This document shows, piece by piece, positions 26,901-38,900 of a stretch of DNA of 64,000 bases (its first letter is position 1; each line of letters starts with the position of its first letter). The notes beneath the pieces were generated by a model. That model saw only the letters and a program-made list of their open reading frames with translations. It searched no databases and had not been told where the DNA came from. Source of the stretch: Pithys albifrons albifrons (Eukaryota; Chordata; Aves; Passeriformes; Thamnophilidae); contig NC_092462.1 in the NCBI RefSeq assembly GCF_047495875.1, forward strand, positions 37,849,523 to 37,913,522, written 5' to 3'. A program made the translations under genes and the position numbers.

Positions 26901-29900
26901 GCCCAGTGTTGAGTGATACACATGCATGTAGATGTTTGCTCACACTCAGTGTGACTGTCCTTATTTCTTAGCTGCTGCCTTTTTCAGCAATATAAAATTA
27001 AAATGGAACACAGTGGTTGCGGACATTTCCAAAGGCTGGCTCATAAAAACCCCTGCCTGTCCTTCCATATGAAAAATCCTCTTTCATCAGAAGGCAGTTA
27101 CAGCTGTGTAGGAGCTTATATATGTTATGTCTTACAAGGAGGAATAGTTGCAATGCTTGAAAAATGTTCTTTTCATTATAATTCTTTCTATGAAGTCAGT
27201 TGGGAGCAATCTTTTTGCGGAATGACACTCTTTCCCTAATCTCCTCTGCAAATGGTGGAGTTTGACTATGGAGAACTGTGCAGTGATATATGCTGAATTC
27301 TACTCTGGTGTTTTTTCCTTTGTCAGAGCAGAAAGGGAACAGTAACAAAAAGAGGATGCCTGGCTAAGTAAATGATGTTTTCCAATGGAGACCTCTGTAT
27401 TAATTCATGTTAGAGTCCAAGAAGTGTTGCAGCAGTGTCAGTGATGCCACACTGTTGCACATGGGGGTTTTCCTCCAGTTTTTCTTGTGTTTCTTGATAG
27501 AAACAGTTTGCTTTTTCTGTGAGTGCTAGCTGTGTGAAGGAAACAGCTGTTCTGAAAGGGCAATGACAGTGCATAAAACTCTATTTTTATTGCTATCTGT
27601 ATTTCCCACTGTTGCAGCATCCCATGAGATAACCAAAAGAGAAGTAATGAGAGTAGACAGGTAACAGAATTTTTATTAACCTATTTAATGTTGCTTACTG
27701 TGGGGAAACTGAAGCACTGATCAGTTCTTGTGTTACAGCCAAGAGCCCCACAATAGTAGTATTACAGTGCAGCATAGCCAAAGGCAGCTGCTTTAAGGAA
27801 GACTTCCAATACCATTTTTCTAATTCTCAAATTGATGTCCATGAATCAAAGGGGGAAAAACTGCTTTCCTCCTCCCTTGTAATCTGCAATGCCTAAAATC
27901 CTTGGGAGAAACTGTGTTTTTAAAAGACACTGATTTATGCTTTAATCATTCAATGAGACATGAGAGAGGAACTTAAACAGGGGAAGGCCAGATTGGTGGT
28001 TATAATATCTTGAAAGGTAAAATATACATTTTTGAACAAAAAACAGATTGCTGTAAGGCTGTTGACTGATGTCATAAATACATGATCCAGATGAACAAAA
28101 TTTAATACTGGCAAACAGTATTTTTAACTGTAGAAGTATTGGGATTTTATACACTACTGTCCTGCATACTTTGTAGAATGGGAAGAAGGAAAAATTCAGC
28201 TTTCCTGTGGGAAATAGCACTTGCTGCTAACCCTGGCATGGTTTCAGACAATGGACTGCAAAGTCCTGAGACTTTTACTGTAGAAAAGCTTTACACAATC
28301 AATATGACAGGTTTTTACAACTCCCTATGAGCCTTACATAGTTGAACATTTGACAACTAAAACATTTGGCTTCATAGGCAGGAGAGCTGGAAATAACTTC
28401 AGGTTTTAAATCTTTAGAACATTCCTGACAGTACTTCTGTAACACATACTTGGAATTTTCAGCATAAATAATGGTGTGATAAAAAGATTCTCTTAGTACC
28501 ACTTCAGCATGACCTCAAAAATCTTGCTGATTTTATCCTATAAAAATTTATATTACAGCTATCATGTCATATATTCTCTATTTATTACATGGTATGTTAT
28601 TCTGTTCAGCATATGTGATAAAATTGTTCTTTCTAGTTTGACATTTGTGTATCCTTGAAATTTTCCTAATGCACAAGGATTTACAAAAGAAATTGATAAT
28701 CTGTGTTGGAAGAGAATACATAAAACACAGTTGAGAAAACTTTTATAATGACAGAGGAAGAATAACAAGTGTATCAAAAGACAGTTATTTCAGAAGATTG
28801 TTCTTTGGTAGAATTGCTGAATTTTCAGTTTTGAAATATTGACTTCAAAAGAACACCATTTCCACTACAATTATAAGTAGCATTTTTTTAAACTAGAATA
28901 CAAAACATACTGAAACTAAGTTTCGGAAATCTCCAGACTTTATGGCTTTCATTCAAATTGCAGAAAATGTTGCTACTGAAGTAACCTGAGGGCCTGTTGC
29001 AGCTGCTATGGGCATCCTTCTTCTTTGCCTCCACATGCCTCTTCTCCAGTTAGATCAGCACAGCCAGTTAGATCTATCAGCCCTTCGGAGCTGATGCAAA
29101 CTGTGCGTGGATGCCTTGGCTGTAGCTTAGGTGGTTTATCTTGGTTCCTGACTGAGAAACTGAAGAAGTAGGCAATTCTTCTGAGCACTTTAGTACAAAA
29201 TTAGATTTTAAATTAGCACCAGTAGCTAACTCAGCATAGCCTCAAACAGCAGGCTCCTGATTATCAACCCTGCTGCCTTCATGAGTCTTCTCAACAGAAT
29301 CATGTGGGCAAAAGTGTTATGCAACACTAGGATCCTTTTTTTCAAATGTAGGAATGTAGTTTCCAGAGTAGTTTGGCAAAGATCAATGTGCGATACAAAT
29401 ATGAAACTATTTAACTATATCTTATCTTGATCTTTATGAGGTCACTTGTCCCCTTACTGACAGAAGTCCCTTTGGCTAGAGGTTTGCTGTCTTAGCAGTA
29501 TGATCCACTTCTGACACTCTGATTATTCTTACTACTTTTATTGAAAGATTATTGTAAGACCTCCCCAAGAGGGCACAGATCTGCATGAGGGAGGGCAATA
29601 ATTTGAGCATAGTGGGTTTCTGCCTCAGGTTTCCAAATGTAATAGACTGACAGAAAATTTTGTGAGGCAGTAAGTGAGTGAAGTAAAATGTTTAACTGAA
29701 AACTAGTGCCTTGAACTGTACATGTGTCATTATCTGATGAGGAAAGGCTCTGTGCTGAAGTGTAGAAACTTCTCTGCCCACCTGGAATACAGATGAAAAC
29801 CTGAAAGCCACTATGAGGTATTTTGAAGGGAGTGGGAATTGCCCACCCAGCTCCCTGCGGTGTGGCAAACCACTCCAGATGCTTTTTCTATAGATATGCT

Positions 29901-32900
29901 AGAGACAAACCTGTGCCATGAGGTCAGAGGTCTTGATCTCCTCAGTTTTAATGTTTGTGAGTAGTCAAAATAAAGGTTCTTGTAAATACTTGTAGATATT
30001 TTTGGGTTATAGTAATAGTACAAAACTGTTTATTATTAAACCTCCCCAAAATATTTTTTATTTTGTTATTTGATAGCACACTTACAAGAAAGGCTGGATG
30101 ACTATATCAAGCAGTGGAATGGCCTTGTAAAGGTATTTCGAAATGAAAGGAGAGAAGGTTTGATCCAAGCTAGAAGCATTGGAGCCCAGAAGGCTAAACT
30201 TGGACAGGTATGAGCCAGTTCATGCACAAGTGGTTTTTTCCCTTTTTTGGGGGAAGAGGTTGTGGTGGTTCCAATAGATATATGGAAATGTTGTATTATA
30301 TTATTGATACTATTTTAAGAATTAATTTTACTCATTTAATCTTCATGTTCTTGTTTATAATATGAATGTATTTCTATATAAATATGCTTAATTAATCATT
30401 GTGATCTTGTATGCAGAAATATGACTTTTTTTTTCTTTCAAAGGTTTTGATTTACCTTGATGCCCATTGTGAGGTGGGAATTAATTGGTATGCACCACTT
30501 ATAGCTCCTATATCTAAGGACAGGTAATGTTCTCATTATTTCCAGTGTTTGGCCTTTTAGGGAACAAAAGTCACAATTACAATCCTCACTTTTCAAACTA
30601 TAGTCAATATGGTTTATAGCTATATCAAGCTATATAAATGTTTTCTGTATGATGATTATAATCTCCCAGCATAAAACATATGTAAGGAGGAAGGAAAATA
30701 GTCAGGCAAATTAATCTCCAGATAGTTTATTTTAATAAGCATACTGAATATTTTGCATAATGTAGATCACATATAAGACAATTCTTGTCTTTTACAATGA
30801 TCTGAGACACTGTTATAAAATATTCTGTTCTTGCTGAATAGAGAGCCTGAATAAACAAAATAACTAAACCAAAACATGATTTTTGGTAGAGGAAAAGTAA
30901 CAATAATTGTTTTGATTTAATGGAAATTTAAAGCCTCTATGAACTCAAGAGTTTTATCTTTCTCATTTTTGGTCTTGTTATATGACTTATTTCCTCTGAA
31001 GTGCTTTGGAGTGTTATCTGTAGCAAAGTGAGGCCATAGCTTGAGCCTGTCTCTACTACAAACCCAGACACTTGCTAGGAGTCTGTGATGGAAGTGCCTG
31101 CACTGTGAGGGGGAGAGGTCTGTGAGAGGTGACAGAGGAGAGAGATGCCTGGGGGTTTAATTTCTTCCAGCTGTTGAAATGCTGTTGTTGCTATGTGCCA
31201 CCACACTCTTAGCTTGTGCAGTCAGGGGTATGTGTGTTTAGGAACCCATGTGCTTGTTTAAATTCTTTAATCCCATAAAATAACTGCTTAATCCTAAAAA
31301 CTATTTGTTAACCTGTCATGCTAGCAGCATTCTCTTGAAGAATTGGGGTTTGTGTGCTTTAAAGACTGTAACTCAACTTCAAGACTATATTTGGGCCAGG
31401 ATCCTAGAGAAGGTGGAAATGCTTGTGTGCTTCCATTGAGTGTGTATTGCTGTTTTACACAAGAAAGGCTGGCAAGAACAGGCAGCTTTAGAGGCATCCT
31501 CCAGCAATGTCTATGGAAGTGGAGTTTACAGGAGGACCAGCAATGCTGAGACATGAGGTGCCAGAGGGCAGTACCTGACAGCCTTTTTCCAAGCCCTAGT
31601 ACCCTGGATGCAGCATGCTGCTGCTTCTGCCTCAAAGAAGATCATAGTGTTAATGTTTCTTTTCCCCCAAATTTTCTGTCTCATAAGATTTCACTTAAAA
31701 AGATGGAAGTGCTCCAAGTTTGGTCACTGGGAAACTTGATTGGAAAACATGGGAAGAATAACAAGATGATGTCTTTTCCTAGGTGAATATTGTGTGTGAT
31801 CAATCACGATGAGGAGTGTATTGCAAATGAAACAGGAAGAATTCTATTGAAGACTGCTGCTAGGAGAGAACTAGTAATGTTTTTTTATCCTGAGAAATTA
31901 TATTTTCAGGGCAATTGACTAGGACAGAAAATGAATATCCCTGTTAACACTAGTAAAAGGCAAGAGTTCATCATACCTGTTGACAGCTAGGATCTAATAT
32001 GAATAGAAATTACAGGAAATAATAATAGTGTGAGAACCCTAACCCTCTAAGGGCTCCTTTGTTGCTTCCAGCAGTGCTTTATTAGAAGACCAATGTCAAG
32101 AAGTACACATAAAAGTAGTGATAAATAAATTGATATATTCACATCTCAGACCTAACTTTTCTTCTTTCAGAACCTCTCAAAACAACATAAAGGAAAGACT
32201 ACTCTTGTTTCTTCTAATGAGGCTTCATTTTTTAATAATATGTTTACAAGTAATTTTTTATATTCACTGCTCTATAAGCATAATTAATGGGGTAAATTTC
32301 TGATTAGAGAGATTTCTCTTCTGAAATTGTATTTTGCTCTTTCTTTCCCTTCTATAAATGTTTCAGAACTACATGTACTGTACCTCTAATAGATTACATA
32401 GATGGGAATGATTATTCCATTGAGCCACAACAAGGTGGGGATGAAGATGGTTTTGCCAGAGGGGCCTGGGACTGGAGTTTGCTATGGAAACGAATTCCAT
32501 TAAGCCACAAGGAAAAGTCCAAACGAAAACATAAAACTGAGCCTTATCGGTAAAGAAAGCTGTTTACATACTGTGAATCATAATGAATAATTTTCTAAAC
32601 CCTTTCGTTTTTCCCTCCACCCCTGTTTTCCCATGAACAACGGTCGGTGCACGTGTGCCACGCGGGGCCTTGCACATAACCACATCTTCCCTGCCACCCT
32701 CCGCCACCCTGCAGAACCACATGCACTGTGCCGCTTATAGATGTCATAGATGGCAACACTTATAAGATTGTGCCCCAAGGGGGTGGTGACGAAGATGGGT
32801 TTGCTAGAGGAGCGTGGGATTGGAGTATGCTATGGAAGAGGGTTCCCCTGACCAAGAGAGAGAAGGAAAGCAGAAAGACAAAAACTGAACCGTATCGGTA

Positions 32901-35900
32901 ATCACTAAATCACTTACCCATTTCTCTTTTTTTCTGAAGTCAATATTGATCACTAAAACTTGCATGTACTTCTAGCGTGAAAACCTTCCTATTTCTAACC
33001 ACACTAGCTGCTTTGTTTAGTTGGACCTGTTTGCCACAACTGACTATTTGCACAAAATATCTTTGCTACTTTGTGTTGCCTCTCCATTCCTGCTCTTATG
33101 TGGTTAACAGGGTGTACATTAGGGTTTTGTTTGGCAAAATAAAATACTGTATAACTTTGTTGTGAGGGGAAACTATTTAGCTATGATATTTTCTTTAAAG
33201 TAGTGTTGGAAACAACAGTGCTTGTTTAACCATTTGATTTGAAATAGCAAGCATGCTGTAAGTACTTGTAATAGAATGTAATGCATAAAATCTGTAGCCT
33301 GCTGTCATGGCCTGGTGCATGCATACAGCTGGTGGATTATGCATGTATATCAAAAAAATCCCTTTTGTTGTATTTCTCCCACTTGCTTCACAATAGATCA
33401 CACCTGACAAAGAAGCATCCTGTTTAATAATATGGGCTAGATATATTCAAAGAATTTTAATATAGTGCATGTAACATTAAAAAAAAAAGAAGAAATACAA
33501 AAACAACATCTTGTATTGTGGGAAAACTCCAATAATTTTCACAAAAGTCCTGCCTTTTTATTATGGTTTGTAGTGGGGTATGGTTTCTTTCCAGAAAACA
33601 AAAACTGGCTAGAAATCTTAGCTTAGAAACTAGGGTTTCTGGTGGCTTTCAAGACTGGGAGACTGTGGTTCTGCTGGTTTCTATTACTTTCCCCTTCACA
33701 CTTAACTAATTTTGTATTACATTTGAAAGCAATCCTCACATCTTCAGAATCTAATGTCTTCTATTGCTTGTATATATGATTTAAACATTGTAAGAATTGA
33801 TGCTGGTAATTCCCTATCCTCACCCATGATTGTTCTTTGCTAAAATGGCAACACATGCAAACAAGTTATGAAGCTTTGATCTGTTTTGTATATAGTATAA
33901 ATAATACCATTTTCTGACAAGGCTGTCCACATTGGAACTTTAATATTTGCTTAGAGGGGGATAAACTATTTCAAACATCGCTGTTATGTTCTGTGTTTAC
34001 CATCCAAACAGGTCTTAAAATTGTTTAAATGGTTCCCAGAAACAAAGAACACATGTTTTCAGAATGGTTTAAAAGATGGCTATATTTTTAATAATACTTT
34101 CAGAGACATGCCCTCCATCTGTTTATGTCCAGGCTGTGTGCATTTTCTTGCAGCAGTACCATGGCAAGTAAGACCAAATAAAAGTCTTGCCGAAACTATA
34201 GCAAAGATTGCTTAGTTTAAAAGGAAAACAAACAAAAAGATCCTCAACAGCTTAAAGCAGAGACACAAACTTTTTGTAATGTAAGAATTGCCCACGGACT
34301 GAATCCTTTCAGTAACATTATGCTTATCTCTTCATATCCTATAAAATAAGCTCCTGAGCTTATGTAGATTTTGCTGTGTTCTTTAACATGCTTGACTGCT
34401 CATTGGAGGCCAAGACTGAAATTTCAGTGTCTAAGGCCTGTACACTTGCCAAGTCTTTATGATGCTGAGGAAAACCAAAAGTGCAGGAAAGCCATGAGGC
34501 TGTGATGTGTAATATGCTTCCCTCTGCTGTGCCTGCTGGCTTCCCGCCCATTGAATCCCTGGAATGCAAAAGCAGTGTTGGAGGAAAATACAATAGAAAG
34601 CAAGTAGAAAGGAACATTTAGCAGTAACTCAGCATCTCATCAGCTGATTTGGACAGCAACTAAACTGATAACCATTACACTTAGAGTCAGTGGCTCTGTT
34701 TCTGCTGCCTTGCCTCTGCTGTGCAGAGACAGGTATATGTTAACCCTGCAGGTTACTTTTTCTTAAGCAGTTCTCCAGACATTTATGTGTGGAAGGAAAA
34801 TACATTATCATTGTTGTTACAAGGAACACTACTAAGCTCGAAATGTAATAGAATGAAGAGACCGAATAGTGCTAGAAATTATCCATCTCAATAGTTTGGT
34901 GATGCAGAAGTATTTAACTTGTGTTTTACTTGGCTCACCAGGGTAATCTGGACTCCTGGATCCTCCTTTCAGTACTGCAGGTCATTTGAAGTCAGAAAGA
35001 GTTTTCTTTATCCTTAAATTTTTCCTTTTTTTTTTTTAATTGTCAATTAGTAAGAACTCCAGATTGTATACATTAGAGTTTATATATATTTATTGATCTT
35101 CATGTGAAGAATGTTTGCTGTGTGCACTGGAAATGGCTTAACATATCCTACTCTCTATTTCAGTGTGAGCAAGCTACCAAAGAATTTTTCTTAGAGCTGT
35201 TCTGCAAAAATGCTCTGTCATGGTTTAACCCCAGCCAGCAACCAAGCACCATTCAGCTGCTTGCTCATGCCCCCACCAGCAGGAGGGGGAAGAAAATCAG
35301 AAGCGTAAAATCTAGAAAACTCATGGTTTGAGGTAAAGACTGTTTAATAAGGAAAGCAAAAGCCACACACACAAGCAAGGCAAAATAAGGAATTAATTCA
35401 CTCCTTCCCATGGGCAGGCAGGTGTTCAGCCATCTCTAGGAGGTCAGAGCCCCATCACGTGTAAACACCATCACTCCAAACATTCCGTCTTCTTCCCTCT
35501 AGTTTCATATGTTGAGCATGATGTCATATGGCCTGGAGTATCCTTTTGGCCAATTGGGATCACCTGTCCTGGCTGTGTCTCCTGCCAGTTTCCCACAGAC
35601 CCTCAACTTCCTTGCCAGCATGGTTGTATGAAAAGAAGAAAAGGCCTTGGCTCTGTGTAAACCCTGCTCAGCAATAACAAAAACATCTCTAGATTATCAA
35701 CACTGTGCTCATCATAAATCCAAAGTACAGCCCTATATCAGCCACTGAGAAGATAATTAACTCTATCCCAGGCAAAACCAGCACATGCTGTCGTCCAAAC
35801 CACAGCATCTTTTTGACACATTAAAACTTGCTAATTGAATCTTGCCATATGGGAAGGGATTTACTAAGCCATTAAATGAAAAACAAACAAACAAACACTA

Positions 35901-38900
35901 AACCAAAATGGAAACCTTGTACAATTTTATCCACACCCTCTTAAAAATTTCACCGAGTAAAATGTTTCATACAGCAGTAGTAAAAAAAGAGCTAAAGGAA
36001 GAAGATAAGAATGCTATCATATTCAGCTGGAAAAACTCTGTTGGTTTGTTTAATAGACAATATGTTTCAGTGTGGCAGCTCCTCAGAACATAAACATAAG
36101 CTGGCTTTACAGTCTCACATGTTATCTCAAAAACTTGAAAAACTTTAAAGAGACAAATATCACACTGAGTCTTATCTACTTTATTTATTTATTTTAATAG
36201 AAGCATGCAGATTGGCTGAATGGATAATTTGGTCCAAACTTAAGTATCATCAAATTCATTAATTAAATAAATAGATTATAGAAGAAAACCTACAACATAA
36301 TAAAAAGTGTTACTTCAGCAAAAATTATATGGATGTCACATCAGAAAATTGCTGCAAGCTGGTGACAAAGCTTTATGATTTTTCAGTGTATTGCCATTTA
36401 CCAGGTCTTTACTACATTTTTGCTTCCTTAACCTTTGCTTTCTCTAAGTGCTATTGTATCCTTTTGGCAGAAGGAGTTACAATGTATTCCTTTTTTAGGT
36501 CGCCTGCAATGGCTGGTGGATTGTTTGCTATTGAACGTGATTTCTTCTTTGAACTGGGTCTGTATGATCCAGGGCTTCAGATTTGGGGTGGTGAAAATTT
36601 TGAAATTTCTTACAAGGTAACACCAATATTTGAATCTTTATTTAATAGATTTTTTTTTCTGTAAATATTTCTGTCTGGAGTTCAGGCCTCATGAAACTCA
36701 GAAGGTTTTGGTGTGAGGAGATGTTGTGGAAGAGATGTGACTCTTGTCTGTTTGTGGGTTTTGGCACAAAAGTGTTCAGAGAGCTGGCCTAGTGCTGAGA
36801 CACAAATGATGCATAATCTAGGTTTTCTTAATGGTTTGGGATTGCGCCCCTCACCCCTCAAACATCTAATGTGAAAGCACACTAGCAAATTTGGCAGGGG
36901 GAAACCCAGTGTTCTCACAGTGACTATAGAAAAATGTGGTTTCTAATGAAACCGATGATAGAGAACAAGTAGCACTCAGTTTATGCAGGTGTGCCTATGA
37001 AGTATATAATGGTGCAACAAAAAGTAATCTGCCTCCTTCCTACCATTATTGTGAGTAAAAAATTATCACATATACTTTTCAGAAATTCAAGAACTTCTTT
37101 ATGAGGGAAGTCTTCATAACTGACACGCTAACTGCATAATTCATAGTCACTGTAGAAGATTTTATTTTCACTCCTAGGAATATGCATACTCTTCAGTTAG
37201 CAGGAAGTGTAAGATGATCGTAATTAGCTTCTTGTAGCTTCAGTACTCATAATGACACAAGTGGCAGACAGCAGGAGTCTGTCCCAATTAACAAACAAAA
37301 GTGGAGAAGTCTAACATCCTCAGTAGTGATCTGAGAAATCGTAGCTGAATTTTACTAAAAGTACATTCAGAGCTCCCCTAGCTGCCCTTGCTCTTCTTGA
37401 TATAGAGAAAAGCTCTGAGTGCACTTGCTCAGCTGTAAATCCATATGCAAAAGAGGATGTTACACACATTGGGTCTTTATCCATATAATTCTCCATCTTT
37501 CTTAGAGTCAAATCATGATTGAAATTACATACAGTAGTTTTCTATTTGAAGTGCTCATTACACAGAGACCTCCAAATTGGTTTCATGTAGATCACAACCA
37601 ATCTTCAGAAGACCTAAACATTTATCAGTCTCGCGCACTGACTCCTAGATAGCAGACACAATGAATGCCCTTGCATATCTGACGAGTTTTTTGATGAAAC
37701 ATAAGAAAATTAATATCCTGATGCAATGAAGAAAGTAAACTATTCTGTCCATTTTTTCTAATACTGGTGAGTCATACTTTTAATCTGGAATTTGGACTAA
37801 TTTGGAACATCCCCAAAGTTAGCTTGAATTTGGATTTGATGCTACAATTAAATTTGTCTAAACTATGAGCAACTAAACTCAGATTTAGGCACATTTTCTT
37901 TTCCCCATAAAGAGATTATCCAAGGATATGTGGGAGAGAGGGCATTTCAGAATGGTAATATATTTTACCCATTTTTTTTATTTTCAGCCACTATAACTAA
38001 AGAAAAATCCATTTCTACTTGGAATAATGGGTTACCTAAGACATCCTACTAGTCTTTATTGAGAAAAACTTAAATATGAGTGGGCATCTAACCAAGACCC
38101 ATCTTAGTGATGGCATGTGAGGTACTTTAATGAAATCAAAGTACCATTTATTCTGTCATAATAAAAATTACCCGGTTCCAGATTTTTTACACTCATTTGT
38201 TACTGTTGTTTTAAAATAGTAATGGGCTGAGGTGGCCAACTTTTTAAAAAATTTTTTAAAAAATCTTTTTTTAAAAGTAATTTAGTTGAGTAACTTCATG
38301 GCCGAGTTGATGATGTACTCAGTACAGCCTTTCATTTCAGAGAGCTATTTTCTTTATGCTTACAACTGAAGCAAAAATTGTGTAAATATATCACAATCAG
38401 TATAGTAAGAAAAGTAGCTGACATTTCTTCCATAATTTATTATCTGTCTTAAACTCCTGTGCATATTTGTTAATAGTACCTTTGCTTTAACTTGTAGATC
38501 TGGCAATGTGGGGGAAAACTGCTGTTTGTTCCCTGTTCTCGTGTTGGACATATCTATCGTCTCCAGGGCTGGCAAGGAAATCCTCCCCCTGTGTATGTTG
38601 GGTCTTCTCCTACATTAAAGGTACTGTTTTGAAGGTGATTTTGATTTCAGATAAGAACAGTTTTAGGCAAATCTGTTTAAATTATAAGTAACAACGTAGA
38701 GAGCTATTTAAGTGTCTAAAACTGAGATGATCATACTCATGGGAGAGAAATCTTTGTGCTAATCCCACTGCTATTAAGAGGAGAAGTTCCTGAAATGCAT
38801 CTTCTTGCTCTAAAGCCTTCCCCCACCATCTTTGAGGTACAAATCACATTTTCTATTACTTAATCTCAGCACTTCAAGCCTTTGCTGCAGTGTGCCCAAC

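Larger units (their letters stand above)
32898..36498. other. GALNT7 intron 6
   Basis: A 3.6-kb intron following the alternative exon pair. It starts with the UGCAUG cluster and holds a solo LTR at 35216-35785. The remainder is AT-rich with no supported feature. Confidence 0.8.

Noticed and set aside
32033..32046. Two CCCTAA-like units suggesting an interstitial telomeric repeat.
   Set aside because: Only two units, imperfectly flanked; too short to support the call.
32550..32714. The idea that the 6a-6b intron is simply too short to splice.
   Set aside because: At 165 nt it is well above the usual minimum; HMGB2 in this window has a 90-nt intron. Any block must come from branchpoint position or regulators.
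37006..37035. Phrase GGTGCAACAAAAAGTAATC resembling a mariner terminal repeat.
   Set aside because: Only one short, diverged end was seen and no partner repeat or TA duplication could be fixed.
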